Shown here piece after piece: positions 24,791 to 36,945 of a stretch of 64,000 nt of DNA. Numbering within the stretch: position 1 is the first letter of the stretch; every line of letters begins with the position of its first letter. Source of the stretch: Podocnemis expansa (taxonomy: Eukaryota > Chordata > Testudines > Podocnemididae); NCBI GenBank assembly GCA_007922195.1, contig ML681989.1, forward strand, positions 47,624,451-47,688,450, given 5' to 3'. Position numbers and translations under genes: made by a program. A model generated the notes under the pieces. That model was not told where the DNA came from and ran no database searches. It saw only the letters and a program-made list of their open reading frames with translations.

Positions 24791-25080
24791 GATGATAGGA
24801 ACTGCCATATTGTACCAGATCAGTCATCTAGCCAGTTTTCTTTCTCTGACAATGGTTACTATAACTTGCTGCAGAACAAAAAATGAAGAAACTCTGCAGT
24901 AGGCAGTTATGGAATGAACTGGCCATAGGCAAATATTCTTCCAAAACCCCATTAGAGTTTGGTCTCTTTTCTGAAATATGGTGGTTTATCTCTCAACTGA
25001 ACTTCTTGTACATCTCCTACTTCATGGTCCAGAATGGAGCAAAGAAGTCAGAATCAGAGAATTTTGTTGCTACCTAAAAG
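24791..25080 (+). repeat. Old interspersed repeat of uncertain class
   Basis: The text ACTGCCATATTGTACCAGAT, CATCTAGCCAGT, CTCTGACAATGG and CTCTGCAGTAGGCAGTTATG follows the order of a very common turtle and crocodilian interspersed repeat (usual form: ATACTGG...CAGACC, CATCTAGCCCAGT, TCTGACAGTGGCC). I cannot say whether it derives from a LINE or a SINE. It contains no intact ORF; the frame at 24883-25077 is incidental. Confidence 0.5.
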
Positions 25081-25734
25081 ATAAATAAATAGTACTAGAG
25101 TCTCAGAAGCTGTCTTTCTGCACAGTCCAGAGGAGAAAAAGCTTTATTACCTTCTGGTTCCCTTTTCAGATGTCATTTATGCAACTATAACAATTTAACT
25201 TGAAACTTAATTAAAAATAGGAGCCAATTCTGTATAAATTGATGGCTTAAGGATTTACAAAGAAAGCTTGACACTCAGCACTATGAAGTGGACAAGTAGA
25301 CTTAATAAATTCTGCTTGGCGTGTGTGCAAGTTATGTCACTAGGAACAGTGACAATAGAGGGGATGCTACTTTAAATGGTTGCAAATTGAGGTAAGTACT
25401 GCCCTAATGCTGTATCTGCATAGACTTGGGGTAGAAGGATCCATACTTCTCACTGAAGGTGTTTTACTAAATTCACAGTTTAAGGTCATATAGGACCAAC
25501 AGATAAACTAGCCTTATATGTATATTTCAGGCTGTTAAATTTCACACAGTTACTACCCTATTGAGCTCAGTAGCCTGTGTTTGGCTAAAAATATCTTTCA
25601 AAAAGGCATAACAGTCTCAATCTAAAGCCACCAAGAGATGGAGAATCCACCACTTATCTTCATAGCTTGTTCTGCTGGTTAAAAACATTGATTAAAATAA
25701 TTTGTGCTTCATTTCTAACAGAATTGGCAAATTC
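25081..25734. other. Intron, nothing recognised
   Basis: A+T-rich intron with no recognised element. Confidence 0.4.
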
Positions 25735-25796
25735 CAAAGAGATAGCTGTGTTAGTCTAGTTCACCAAAACAAACAAGGAGCCCTGTGGCACTTTTA

Positions 25797-26200
25797 GGCT
25801 GTGTTCACACACAGGCATTATTTCGATACAAGTTGTGTCGAAACAACTTGTATCGAAATAATGCCTTATTTTGAAATAACTTAATTTGAATTAACAGTTT
25901 GTTAATTCGAATTAAGGAAAAAAGCTCAAAGTGAAATAGCAGTTTCAGGCAACAGTTATTTTGAAACAAGTCACTGTTGTTTTGAAACAACATGTTCGGA
26001 CGGCACTGTTTCACAACAATCGTTTTGAAACAACATTGTTTTGTCCCCACATGGGGTTTAAGTTGTTTCGAAACAACGCCGTTGTTTTGAAACAATGGGT
26101 GCCGTTGTTTCGAAACAACCATGCGTCATGTGAACAGGGTATTTCTTCTTTCGAAACATCTTCTGTTGTTTCGAAATAAGAGTGCTGTCTGAACACAGCC
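25797..26200. mobile_element. Harbinger-like MITE with TTA target duplication
   Basis: This 404-bp element starts GGCTGTGTTCACAC and ends TGTCTGAACACAGCC, the reverse complement with one mismatch. It is flanked by TTA (25794-25796 and 26201-26203). Removing it with one TTA restores GGCACTTTTAAAGACTAAC, exactly the sequence found at this point in uninterrupted PLE tails. A 3-bp TWA duplication is typical of PIF/Harbinger transposons. The inside is packed with TTTCGAAA and TTTTGAAA palindromes. It has no coding capacity; the open frames at 25805-26214 are by-products of the repeats. Confidence 0.9.
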
Positions 26201-26336
26201 TTAAAGACTAACACATTTATTTATCGCATGAAATTTGTGGGTGAAAAGCTCACTTCATCAGATGCTTGAAGATGAGGCATGTACAGAAGCACAGGGAAAT
26301 GTAAGTCATAGGATCAGGTCAAACTGTTACAGCAAA

Positions 26337-26726
26337 TCAAAGCAGTTGTTTAGATTCAAACAGTGGAAAACAGCATACAGGGGGAGGAGAGTTCAAATCA
26401 CCAGTTGTAATAATTAAAAACTTGAGATTCTTATTCAACCCTATGGCAATTCTGTCAAATTTGCATGTGAAGTCCAATTCTGCAGTTTCTCTTTGAAACT
26501 TTAATTTTCTACCCATTTGTTTATGCACAGGTGTTAATGAATCATCAGTGGAATGAGCATGGAGATTGAAATATTCCCCTACTAGTTTTTTAATGTTATT
26601 TCTGATATCTGATTTGTGCCCATCTATTCTTTTGCACAGAGACTCTCTTGTTTGTCTACTGTACAAGGCTGAGGGGCATTTCTGGCACATGATGGCATAA
26701 ATCACATTGGTGGATGAGAAGGGCAA
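26337..26726 (-). pseudogene. PLE GIY-YIG endonuclease (partial)
   Basis: 129-codon open part on the minus strand. NVIYAIMCQKCPSALY followed by RQTRESLCKRIDGHKSDIRN corresponds to the GIY-YIG nuclease of Penelope-like elements, where the Y-I-G-Q-T box nicks target DNA. Here that box reads YSRQT, so the second glycine is lost, and the active-site arginine/histidine region is otherwise recognisable. RETAELDFTCKFD near the end matches the same position in the copy at 37735-38046. Confidence 0.72.
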
Positions 26727-27060
26727 CGAGCCCTTGATGGAGTAATTGGTTTAATTAGCTCCTGTGATGGTGTCTTTGGTGCAGATATGTGGGCAAAATT
26801 GGCAGCCTAGTTTGTTGCAGGGATATGTGCCTGATTTAACGTTTCTGTTGTTTGCTCTTAGTTGCTCGTGAGTATCCACTGAGGGTTTGGGGGCTGTCTC
26901 CCAGCGAGGAGAGGTCTGTCTCCCAAGACTTGAGAGTGAGAGGTTGTCTTGTAGAATAGGCTGTAGATCCTTCATGATGTGTTGTAGAAGTTTGACTTGG
27001 GGGTTGTAGATGATTAACAGTGGTGCTCTGTTGTTTTCTTTCTTCAACTTCTTCTCTGTA

Positions 27061-28560
27061 ATTGACTTTTGGGTACCTGCCTGGCTCTATTTCTAACAGA
27101 AATGTCTCTAACTTCAGATTCCAGATGTTGGATATTGTTATGCCTGTCTCTGCAACCTAAAAGTTCTGTACAGTATCTGGTATTTTTAGCTTGTGATGGT
27201 ACTTATATTTTGTAATCCAGTCACCTCCCAATCCTCTTTTTTTATAAATGAAACACATTGAGTTTTTAAATCTCTCCCTATCAAGCATTTTTTTTTCCAG
27301 CATTCACATCATTTGCATGGCCTTTTTCTGCACCATTCAAGTTTTTGACATCCTTTCTGCAATGCGGGCAACAGAACCATATGCAGTAGTTCAGCATCAG
27401 TCTCATCAATGCTACATGCATTGGTAAAATCACTATCCTACTCCACATATACGCAAAGGACCACATTAGCCTTTTTTGCCACAGCATTATACAAGATGCT
27501 CATGTGGAGTTGCCTATCCACTATGACCTCTAAATTCTTTTCAGAAATCCCTGCTTTCCAGAACACTGTCTCCCATTCTGTAGGCACGTCTTGTTCCTAG
27601 ATGTAAAACTTTGCATTTGGATGTATTAACATACATTTTATTTGAAAGGACCCAAGTTCCAAGAAGTCCTGATTCTCATGACTAGTCTGGAGTAGAGACT
27701 CCAACAATCTTCACGCAAATCAAAACTTTGATCAACTGTGACTTTATATTTACGCTGATTATTTCACTGGCTTTTTTTAAAGATATTTCAGTTAGCAAGT
27801 TCAGCATATATTAAATGTGTTCTCTACTGATACCATAGAGAGAGAATTTTTAAAATCAGAATATGAGGTGTGTCAAACACCTCCTAAAAGTTCAAATATA
27901 TTAAATTTATGTAGTTACCTTACCCAGTCAAAATTGTAATCTAATCAAATAATGAAAATAAAGTTTGTTACATATGACATATTTTCATAAACCTATACTG
28001 ACTGCTATTAATGATTTGCCTATCCTTAATCATTTATTTTGCCTGGGATTAGCTAACTGGCCTATATTTACCTGCATCATCCCACTTGCCTTTTTAAATA
28101 TTTGAACATTAACACTTACCCAGGCTTCTGGAATTTCTCTGATATTTCAAGATGTATTACAAATTAACACTGGTGGGATAGAAATCTCTTCAGCCAACTG
28201 CTAAATGACTCTTTTTACAAGTTACATTAAACTGTTGAATTTAACATGTTTGTACAAGTAAATTATGTTCAATAATGTCTTTGATTACTAATATGTTAGA
28301 AACTATTTCATCATCCTGCTTCTTTCCAAATACATAACAATATTGATTGAACACTGGCTTTTCTGCTTCATTATTAACAATTTTACCACCTTTATCTAGT
28401 AGCTGGTTTATACTGTTACTAGAAATTCTTTCAGTCCTTATATATTTAGACTCCTTATTTTCTTTACATCTCCCAGCCACCCTTTTACTCCCCGTTGTCT
28501 TTAACTTCCTTTATCAATTATCTGCTCTTCACAACCCTTGCTACCCAAAAATGATTGTGG
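27061..28560 (-). mobile_element. L3/CR1-like LINE fragment
   Basis: This minus-strand stretch follows, in order, a widespread amniote LINE whose antisense contains TCTGGAATTTCTCTGATATTTC (28128-28148 region), the GGCCTATATTTACCTGCAT region and a long 3' part. All frames are stopped. It abuts the PLE at 27060. It is older than its neighbours judging by divergence. The assignment rests on recognition of order and wording. Confidence 0.65.
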
Positions 28561-28661
28561 TGTGATCACCGCAGAATGTTGCTACTGCTACTGAGTTTTT
28601 GATGCTACTAGTACTGCTGTTCTTGTGGCAAGTGCTAGCTGCATTAGAAGAGAGTGGAATG

Positions 28662-29489
28662 TGTTAATACAAGCAGACCCTGATGTTATTCAGAAAGAAA
28701 TACCATAGGCTTGGTTCAATTGCAAAGGTTTACTGATAACAAAGTATAGTACTAGCACACTGACTCAGTGATTACAGGTGCACCAATACATGTATGCTCC
28801 TGACAATGGTACAAACTCAATATGCAAAACATTAAGCTGTTACCTCAGCTGCACAAATGTGCCCCTCCTATGACTTCTCCTTTTATACATTGATACAAAA
28901 AAGTTACATATTACATTCTGTATGTTGCTAGTTATCACCCTTATAGCTGCTATTTCAAACAAACATCCTCATCCATTATCCTGTCATCCCATTCTTATCC
29001 AACAAGGTGTCAGTGTGTTCCTGTACCGTGTCTCAGGAATTGGTTTATATAATTACTTGAGAACTCTTGGGCTATGTCCACACATACGTCGTTATTTTGA
29101 AATAAGTTATTTCGAAATGAGTTATTTCAAAATAAAGTCCTTATTTCAAAATAAGTTAATTCGAATTAAGGGAAAGCCTGCTATCGAAATGGTTATTTCA
29201 AAATAACGCCATTTGGACATGTTTTGAAACAGTTGTTTCGAAACAATGGTGTTGTTTCAAAACAACATGCCCAAACGGCATTATTTTGAAATAACAGCCG
29301 TTTCGAAATGAATGGGGTTTAAGCTGTTTCGAAATGATGGTTCTTATTTTGAAATGACAGAGCCTGTCATTTTTAAATAAGAAAACGTCGTGTGGACCTA
29401 ATCTTTTTTATTTCGAAATAACCAGCGTTATTTCAAAATAAAAGAGACATGTGGACATATTGGTGTTGTAGTGCCATCCCCTCAGGTCA
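28662..29489 (-). mobile_element. Solo LTR on the minus strand, split by a MITE
   Basis: Read on the minus strand it begins TGACCTGAGG (29489) and ends GTATTAACA (28662). A 6-bp duplication GGAATG lies at 28656-28661 and 29490-29495. A TATA box, TGTATAAAAGG on the minus strand, is near 28885-28875. Removing the 390-bp MITE at 29070-29459 leaves about 438 bp, a normal LTR size. No viral genes are attached. Confidence 0.82.
29070..29459. mobile_element. Harbinger-like MITE inside the LTR
   Basis: Left end GGCTATGTCCACACA; right end TGTGGACATA, its shortened reverse complement. The body repeats TTATTTCGAAATAA-type palindromes like the copy at 25797-26200, of which it is a relative. The last bases of the right terminal repeat are missing or altered, so the duplication (probably TTG) is uncertain. 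Confidence 0.75.
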
Positions 29490-29495
29490 GGAATG

Positions 29496-31860
29496 TGCTT
29501 ACTTCATTAAGTAATACCTTTGTGTGCAACTATTTTGCAAAGGCCAGGTCTACTCCGGTGTACTGCCATTAGCAAGGGCTCCAGCAAGGCCCATGCAAAT
29601 TATACTAAATTTCTTCTCATCACTGAGAATTTCCAGTGCCTCTAGCTGGTTACTCAGTTTCTCAGAATTGGTATGTAACCAACTGAAAATATTTCTTCTC
29701 TTCACATTATCTGTAACATGCATCCAATTTACTGTTGAGACACAGAATTTGAGCTTGTGCTGTATTTGCCTTCCTATCACCCACCCTTTACATTATTAGT
29801 TTAATGCCCTCCTGACTGCTCCAGAAAGTCTCCATCTGTGACTAGTTCCACATCCATGAAATGTAGGGCATGCCATTCAAACAGCTCTGCTCCCACTGGA
29901 ATATCTCCCAATGTACCCCAGAACTCACACATTTAGCATCTTGACATACACAAAGCCAAAAGTTCAACTCCAATATTTTATGCCTTTTTTCTTCTCAGAC
30001 CTGTGAATTTTTTTTGGTTTTTTTTTTGAAAAAGCAAATCATCTGCATCAGTGAAACCAACCCATCTTTACCCCTGAATGAAGTCTATAAAATGCAGTTT
30101 AACTACAGCCTCATGAATGTACTAATTCCCAGTGCCTACATAGATATTATATTTCAGTTCAGTGGGTATGAAAGCATGAGACTCAGCATGAGGAATAGCA
30201 CATTGTGGGCAGTGGATAGTTTAACTATCATTAACATAAGCAATTCAGCAACTTCCATTGAAAAGATATTTTCTTTTATATTTGTTTTTGGGGGGTTTTT
30301 TGCAAGCTGACCTCTCGGAAAAACAGATGTGCACATATTGTTGAATATCATACAAGCAGTTTTTATAAACGCTGAAGAGTTGGTATCTTTTATTCAGGGA
30401 GCTGAGTAACCCTTCCCTGAGACAAAAGCTTATTAATTTTTTGTCATCATCTGCACAGATTTTTGTAAAATCTTAAACCTAATCTTGTAACAAACTCAAG
30501 TGATGATGTGATAGCTGTATAAGTGCTTACGGGAGGAAATGGATGATAGTAGTTTCAGAACTGTAACTTACAATTTAAGGAACAGCAGCTGGACACTTTA
30601 AGGCAGATGGCATGTGTCAGTAGATCTCATCTTTTCTAATTTTCTTAACTTTCATGGTTAAGTACACAATAGTTCAGAAATTCCAAAGTTGAGGTTGCAT
30701 ATGCAACTATCATTCAAATTCAGTGGTTGAAGAACAATAAAAATGAAATGTAACTCAAACTTTAACTTCTATCCTCATTCCTCCATAAGCAGTAAAACTG
30801 GGTGAGGATTAAATTTGGGCACTCTTTCCATTCAACCTAATGCCACTTGTGATGAGGATGAAATCAATAAAAAGATGTAACATTTATGTCCATGACCTCA
30901 TTTCTAAAGAAAACTGTTCATTAAAATGTAATCGAAATACTATATTCTGTCTGCCATGAAACTATGTCATGCACTCAGAATATGCCTACATTGCTGGATC
31001 ATGGTGATTGACACAATGGGATTGATTGAGTGGGACGTGAAGACTCACTCAATCAGTCCCAGAAGTATTCCCCAGTTGACACAATCAATCCATCTCTCTG
31101 AAAGAAGGGTTCATTGGCCAGAGAATGTCTTCCTTCACTGCAGTGCAATGAAGATGTTGCAATACAGTGACTGTACAGAAAACAGTAAGTAATTCAACAG
31201 ACGATACATAAGCTACAGTATGTAGCTTGTGCATCTCCCATGAGCCAGCACTAGCAGTGTAGACCAGGTCTCAGTGACCAGCCCTAACAGAGAACAATCA
31301 ATCATGCAGCTGCTATGAAACATCAGATGCTCTTCCTTTCCTGTCAAGCAGATTCCTTGCCCTTGGGCAGCCCTGTTCTTTTGAATAATATGAGCAATAT
31401 ATCAAGCCTCAGAAAAAGTAAGGTACAAGTGGCCAAGTAGAAAGGACTAGTATGTAATATGGGAAGGAAGGAGTTTTTAGACATCCTCAAATCCAAATAT
31501 TTGCAGTTCATCTTTTTGGACCTATGCACTCCTTGAAAATGTGATTTTTTTTAAAAAATGTGAATGTATACATGTTCATGCCTTTTTGTCAATGAGAACT
31601 ACTTATACATTAAGTTTTACAGTTTCTCTGGTTTTGTGATATAGGTAAATATAAAAAGGTATGGTGTTAACAGTTTCCCCAACAGCAAAACAGATTGTTC
31701 TTCACCATCCATTAACCACAAAAAAAATTTAAAACAAACATTCATCTTTCCCCAAATGTGGAAAGCTTCACTTCAAAAGGTGACATGTTCAGACATTTAT
31801 GAGCAAAACAAAATAGGCATTCCTAAAAGAAAACATATTGTAACTCTGTATGTCTTTGCT
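29496..31860. other. Intron with a possible old MITE at 30960-31275
   Basis: Mostly A+T-rich intron. About 30970-31275 is GC-richer, starts near ATATGCCTACATTG, has a hairpin GATTGAGTGGGA/TCACTCAATC near 31023-31050, and finishes GTGTAGACCAGGTC, which resembles the ends of GTAGAC-type MITEs. No full pair of termini was seen. A repeat-like block at 29540-29790 is unclassified. Confidence 0.35.
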
Positions 31861-32401
31861 CAGGGGGTTAAAATTATCCGGAATGTGGAGAAATGTCATT
31901 CTGGGGCCCAACACTTTTAGGGGCTCAGCATTCTGGGCCCCCTAAAAATAGAAAACAGAGCCAAAATGCTGCTTTCTAGGACCCACCATTTAAAAATAGT
32001 AGGCCCCAGAACACAGCATTCCAGCTCCATTTTCTATTTTTAGATGCCAGAATGCTGTGCCCCTAAAAATAGCATGTCCCAGAATGGCATTCCTGCAAGG
32101 TCTAAAAACTCCACCCCCCCAGCCTGGTCTCACTGAGCATGCTCAGAAGCTCTGAGCATGTTCAGTGAGACCAGGCTGTAGGCTGAAGCCTCAGCTTGGG
32201 CCGGGGCCCCTCTCCATAGCACCCAGGTAAGAGGGAGGGAGGTATGGTGAGGACAGGAGCTGGGGTAGAGGCAGTTATGGGGGAGCAGGAGCTGGGATGG
32301 GGGGCAGGAGCTGGGGTATGTGAGGTGGCCTGCACTGGCACAAGATGGGCCTGCCAATTTAGGAGGGTTTCAGGGCCAGTAAAGATATACTTTAACCCAT
32401 G
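31861..32401. mobile_element. hAT-like MITE, 541 bp, 8-bp duplication
   Basis: Begins CAGGGGGTTAAAATTAT and ends ATACTTTAACCCATG, an imperfect inverted pair. It is flanked by TCTTTGCT (31853-31860) and TGTTTGCT (32402-32409), an 8-bp duplication with one change. An 8-bp duplication with CAGGG-type ends is characteristic of hAT transposons. The body repeats GGCCCC and CTAAAAATAG modules. It has no transposase ORF. Confidence 0.85.
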
Positions 32402-32409
32402 TGTTTGCT

Positions 32410-33169
32410 CAGTTATAAACTTTCATCATTTTAATTATATTCAATGCCTTTCCTCATGATTTCATGATAGTATTTTGAAGTGTTATGAGGTAAACCTGTG
32501 TATGATTTTAGCCCCATTTGCTGCCACTTCACATTCTGAGGTTTCAGCAACAATAAAAAAATCTCTAATTTATCTGCATTCAACCACAGGGCTGTGATCT
32601 TGTCAGCTCTAATAAAATAAGGAAGATTGAGCTTTGTCAGTATGTGGATGGGAGATGGGAAATGGTTGGAAAATGAATTCTCTTCTTTTGAGCATGGGAG
32701 TGCATCAACTAGATCTTCTTTCTGTTCTGGTTACAACTTTTCATTCTTCATAATCAGGAGGCCCTGGCACTTAGGACAAGATTAGATTTCAGGACAAGTG
32801 GTGTATATGCCAGCTCACTTCATTTATTCACCAACAATAACAAATGTAAGTCTATTGCCTCTACAAATCTTACTTTCTGTAAAGCTAAGGGTTTTTTTCA
32901 GGATATAAAAATCTGTGATTTTCCACAACAAACTCATATCCCATGTGCAATAGGACTCACAGGGCAAGTTTTGTATTATATTTCTACAAGAGTTGTGTAA
33001 TACTAACAAATACTTTTCTTTGATTCTGAACTTATCTGCCACAAATCAGAAAAACAAATAGAAGTTGCATGAAATCCTAAGAACATTTATTCATGTTGTT
33101 TTGCAAACTGAAAGAATTTACCTCCCCCTTTAAATTCAAGACACTTGAAAAAGTTTAAACACTTATTTC
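32410..33169. other. Intron, nothing recognised
   Basis: A+T-rich sequence between the MITE and the DIRS element; nothing recognised. Confidence 0.4.
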
Positions 33170-33639
33170 CAGCAATCATGTTCGAGAAAGAAAGGTTACT
33201 CACCCTGTGCAGTAAGCAGAGCTCATTGAGATGGGTGTCCCAGTGGGTGCCCCACAGTTGGTACTGGAACTTCCACTCACAGGCCAGATCAGAGGCTTGT
33301 AGCATTGCTCATCCTGCCATGCACTCCAACCAGCTGTCTCATCCCGATCTTCCATGTGTCTTATGAGCACACATGGTAGAGACCCCCCTCAGGTCGCTGT
33401 TTAACTGTTAAATCCATTCCAAAGTAAAGGGGAAGGAGGGAGGATGTGGGGCACCTGCAGCGACACACATCTGGAAGAACTCCTGTTACTGCACAGGGTG
33501 AGTATCCTTCTTTTCTCCTTTGAGAAGTCTCCCTTTGGGTGCCCCACAGTTGGTGATTCCAAGCTGTATCCTCAATGTTTAGGAAGGACTTCGGAATCTA
33601 TATCTGTAATAGAGATAGCACAGAGCAACCAAGTGCTGT

Positions 33640-34491
33640 ACCTCTACTTGTGAGCTGGTCAATGGTATAATGTTTGATAAATATATGCATGGAGGACCAT
33701 GTCGTGGCCTTGCATATTTCTGTTATGGATACATTCTTAAGAAAAGCCATTGTAGTAGGTATGGCTCTGGTAGAGTGTGTTCATATCTGTGGTGGTGGAG
33801 GAATATTGGATAGTTTATAGCATTTGTGAATGCAACCTGAAATTCATTTAGAAAGTTGTTGGTTTCAAATGGTTTATCCTTTACTTCTGTCCACTATTGC
33901 TATGAACAGTCAATTGGTTGATCTAAATCATTTTGTTCTTTGAAGGCAGAAGAAAAGAGCTTGATGGGTGTCCAACGTATGGAAGATTGCTTCTTGGGAA
34001 TTAGAATGAGGCTTCAGCAAAAAAACAGGTAAGTTTATTGGTTCATTGATGTGGAAATGTGAGTGTACTTTAGGTATAAACTTAGCATAGGGACATAGGA
34101 TGACTTTGTCCTTGTAGAAAGTCATGAAGGGAGGGTCAGCCACTAGGGCTGCTAATTCACTAACTCTCCCACCAGATGTAAGGGCCACAGGGAATGATAC
34201 TTTCACAGAAAGGTACAACAGTGAGCATGTTGCAAATTGTTCAAAGGGAGGTTTAGTAATAAGCTTTAGGACAAGTGTAAGGTCCCAGGATGGGGCAGGT
34301 TGTTTTACTTCTGGGTATAGGTTTTGTATACCCAGAAGAAATAATTTAACTAGTGGATTGGAGAATATAGAGGAATTATCAAAACCTTCACAAAAGGTGC
34401 TAATTGCAGTGAGGTAGACTTTTAGGGATGCTAAAGACAGACCCTTGTCTTTTAGATGTAAGAGATAGTCAAGGAGATCATGAAGAGGCAC
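33640..34491 (-). pseudogene. DIRS tyrosine recombinase (nearly whole, frameshifted)
   Basis: The open frame 33928-34491 (187 codons) carries the N-terminal arm (LKVYLTAISTFCEGF) and the catalytic arginine box TSGGRVSELAAL. Downstream, in another frame, HSTRAIPTTMAFL (about 33785-33745) supplies the H-x-x-R pair and IFIKHYTIDQL (about 33690-33660) the nucleophilic tyrosine. All main catalytic residues can therefore be seen, but a frameshift with stops (about 33860-33930) breaks the ORF. The enzyme normally integrates the circular cDNA. Confidence 0.8.
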
Positions 34492-34689
34492 CTTTGTTGG
34501 TGTGATGTTGAAGATTTTACATCAGCATATGAATCTGAGCCATTTTTGGAGGTACGTTTTCCTTGTTTAGTCCTTTCTAGTGTTGAGTAATGTGTTTTAC
34601 TCTTTCAGAGCATTTCAGTTTGGCCCTTGTTGAACCATGGAGGAACCACGCTGTCAGGTGAAGCTTGTGTACGTTGGGATGGAGAATTC

Positions 34690-35560
34690 AGCCATTGTTT
34701 TGATAGAGGAGATCGCAGTGGAGAAGTAGTACTACTGGTGGTGTTAGAGACATGGAAGTGAGGAGTGTAAAAATGGTTTTCTGGGCCATGTTGGCGTGAC
34801 CATGATTACTGTAGCTCTGTCTCTGCATATCTTCAGCAGAGTCTTCATTATTAGAGGAAAAGGTGGAAAAGCATAAAGGAGAGACTTGCTCCAAGGGAGG
34901 AGGAAAGCATCTCCCAGAGAATGTTTCCCTTTGCCCACTCGAGAGCAGCACAATTTGCATTTCTGACTGTGCGGAATTGCAAAAAGATCTATTGCAGGAT
35001 GTTCCCATTGGTCAAAGATGTTGTTTATAACATTTGGGTAAATTTCCCATTCATGATGGGGAGGAAATGTCCTGCTAAGCCAGTTTGCTGTAATGTTTTG
35101 TGTGGGAAGAAGCTTTGTGTCAGAAATTGTTACATGATGTTTTACAAACCACTGCCACAATTTCATCAGTTCCTGACAGAGGGCATTTGATCTGACTCAG
35201 CCCTGTCTGTTGACGTAGAACATGCAAGTAATGTCGGTGAGAATCTTTTTATGTTGGAAGATTAGACAGTCCCTGAATTGGCAGCATGCTTTTTTGACTG
35301 CATGAAGTTTGAGTTGATTTATGTGTAAAGTGGATTCGAGAGGTGACCATTGTCCCTGTGTTGACAATCCTTGTAGGTGGGCTCCCCATCCTATTAGGGA
35401 TGAGATAGTCGACATTATTAGAGAAGGTTCCTTTTGGGTAAAAGGTATGCCCTGCATCAGGTTGTTGTGTTTTGTCCACCATGTGAGTGACCCTTTGACT
35501 GGAAGTGGTATGGAGATTATTTTATGAATGGAGTGGTAGTGAGGTCTGTACACCTTTGCT
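34690..35560 (-). pseudogene. DIRS RNase H / methyltransferase-like region (broken)
   Basis: Two overlapping open parts lie on the minus strand (35197-35553 and 34744-35166). LIIPNRMGSP and QLKLHAVKKACCQFRD in the first and NITANWLSRTFPPHHEWEIY in the second correspond to the RNase H segment (D-x-x-S-R-x-F...EW pattern) that follows RT in DIRS elements. PTWPRKPFLHSS ends it before the recombinase. One frameshift joins the two pieces. Confidence 0.65.
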
Positions 35561-35636
35561 AATTGTAGCTGGAAGGATCACATATAAAGTCTTGTGTTTA
35601 GCACAACTTGTGTGGTAGAGGCCATGTACCTAGCAA

Positions 35637-36245
35637 CTAGAGACACTGGATCACCTGAACTGTGGGAGATTTGCAGACAGTTTGTGCAAGTTGTGCTAGC
35701 CTATGGAACCTTGGCATTGGGAGGAAACCTTTTGTCTGGAGGGAATCTAAGTGAGCTCCAATGAAGTCTACTGAGTGAGTTTGTATTAGGGTGGATTTGT
35801 TTGAGTTCACAAGGACCCTGAGGTCTTTCAACAATTTCATTGTAAAGGACAGATCCGAGAGAGCATGGTTTTTGAAGCTGGACTTTATCAAGCAGTCATC
35901 TAGGTATGGGAAGAACGAAATCCCATTTTTGTGCAGGAGCACTGCTATGATTGCTAAGACCTTGGAAAAGACTCTTGGGACAGTTGGTAGGCCAAATGGA
36001 AGAACCATGTATTCGAAATGCTGATTGGCCATGATGAACCTGAGAAAGAATCTGTGTGCTGGATGTAGAGTAACATGGAAGCATGCATACTGGAGGTTGA
36101 GAGACATAAGCAAGTCGTTAGATTCCAGAGGTGGGATGATGGAGGAAAGGGTGACCATGTGGAATTTCTGTACTCTTATGAATTTGTTCAGTTTTTTCAG
36201 ATCTAGGATGGGTCTCCAGCCTCCTGACTTCTTTTGAGTGAGCAA
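35637..36245 (-). pseudogene. DIRS reverse transcriptase (core domain open)
   Basis: This 202-codon open frame begins at an internal methionine. It holds KSGGWRPILDLKKLNKFI (RT block 1), MVLPFGLPTVPRVFSKVL (block B'), and FPYLDDCLIKS with the catalytic YLDD intact. GAHLDSLQTKGFLPM lies where RT meets RNase H. DIRS RT copies the RNA in the nucleus before recombinase-driven integration. The frame stops before RNase H, so the polyprotein is broken, although the palm residues survive. Confidence 0.82.
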
Positions 36246-36897
36246 GTAAGAGGAACAGAAACCTTTCCCTTTGTGTTGTTTGAGTACTCTTTGTACTGCA
36301 CCGATATTGAGAAGTTTGGTGATCTACCGTCAGAGGAGGTGTTCACAAGGTGTGGCCATGAATAGGGAGGAGGGTGACTTGGGAAAGGTTCTGTGATGAA
36401 TGGGATTGTATATCCCATGTTTATTACTGAGAGTACCCATCTGGCTGATGTTATTGCAGCCCAGGAATGGTAAAAGGGCTGTAGTCTGTTTATGTAGATC
36501 AGGGATTTTGCGGGCTCTGAACATCTGAGGATGTTTGACTAGCTCTTGACCAGCCATCAAAACTGAGATTTGACTGACAGAGATGTTTGGGGAGCAGATT
36601 GTTAGTTATGGATGTTTTGATGATGATGTTGTCTTTGGTGACCTCTTTGTTGATCCTGTCATTTATTTTGTTGTCTGGATTGGAAGTAATATTGGTATCA
36701 GGAGTTGTAAAGTTGGAATCTATATGACCTCTTTCAGAAGTTTTGAGGGCAGATTCCGAAAGGTTGCAAAGTGGCTCTAGTTTCCTTGCATGTATGCATC
36801 ATGTCATCAGTTTTTTCAGAAAAAAAGTATGTTTTCATCAAATGGTAAAAAAACAACAAGCAGTTGTGTGGCACTTTAAGACTAACAGATTTATTTT

Positions 36898-36945
36898 TTG
36901 CATAAGCTTTCGTGGGAGAAGATACCACTTCCTCAGATGCTTTGA
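36898..36945 (-). ncRNA. Hammerhead-like motif, inverted arm
   Basis: Minus-strand twin of the motif at 38170-38222. It has the same CTGAGGA, hairpin and GAAA. The site after GAAAGC is TT instead of TC, a poor cleavage triplet. The two motifs stand in opposite orientations about 1.2 kb apart. Confidence 0.55.

Larger units (their letters stand above)
25735..27060 (-). mobile_element. Penelope-like element, 3' half, split by a MITE
   Basis: On the minus strand the order is: end of RT/linker (27047-26751), GIY-YIG endonuclease (26726-26337), 3' region, hammerhead-like motif (about 26270-26225), terminal tail (25796-25735). The tail is interrupted at GGCACTT-TTA by the Harbinger-type MITE 25797-26200. 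The linker frame keeps CNKLGCQFCPH, a cysteine/histidine cluster common in these elements. The RT itself is missing, consistent with 5' truncation during insertion. Confidence 0.82.

Noticed and set aside
25850..26170. Regularly recurring TTTCGAAA blocks, superficially like a CRISPR array
   Set aside because: Spacing is irregular, units are palindromes, and the whole lies within MITE termini in a vertebrate genome.
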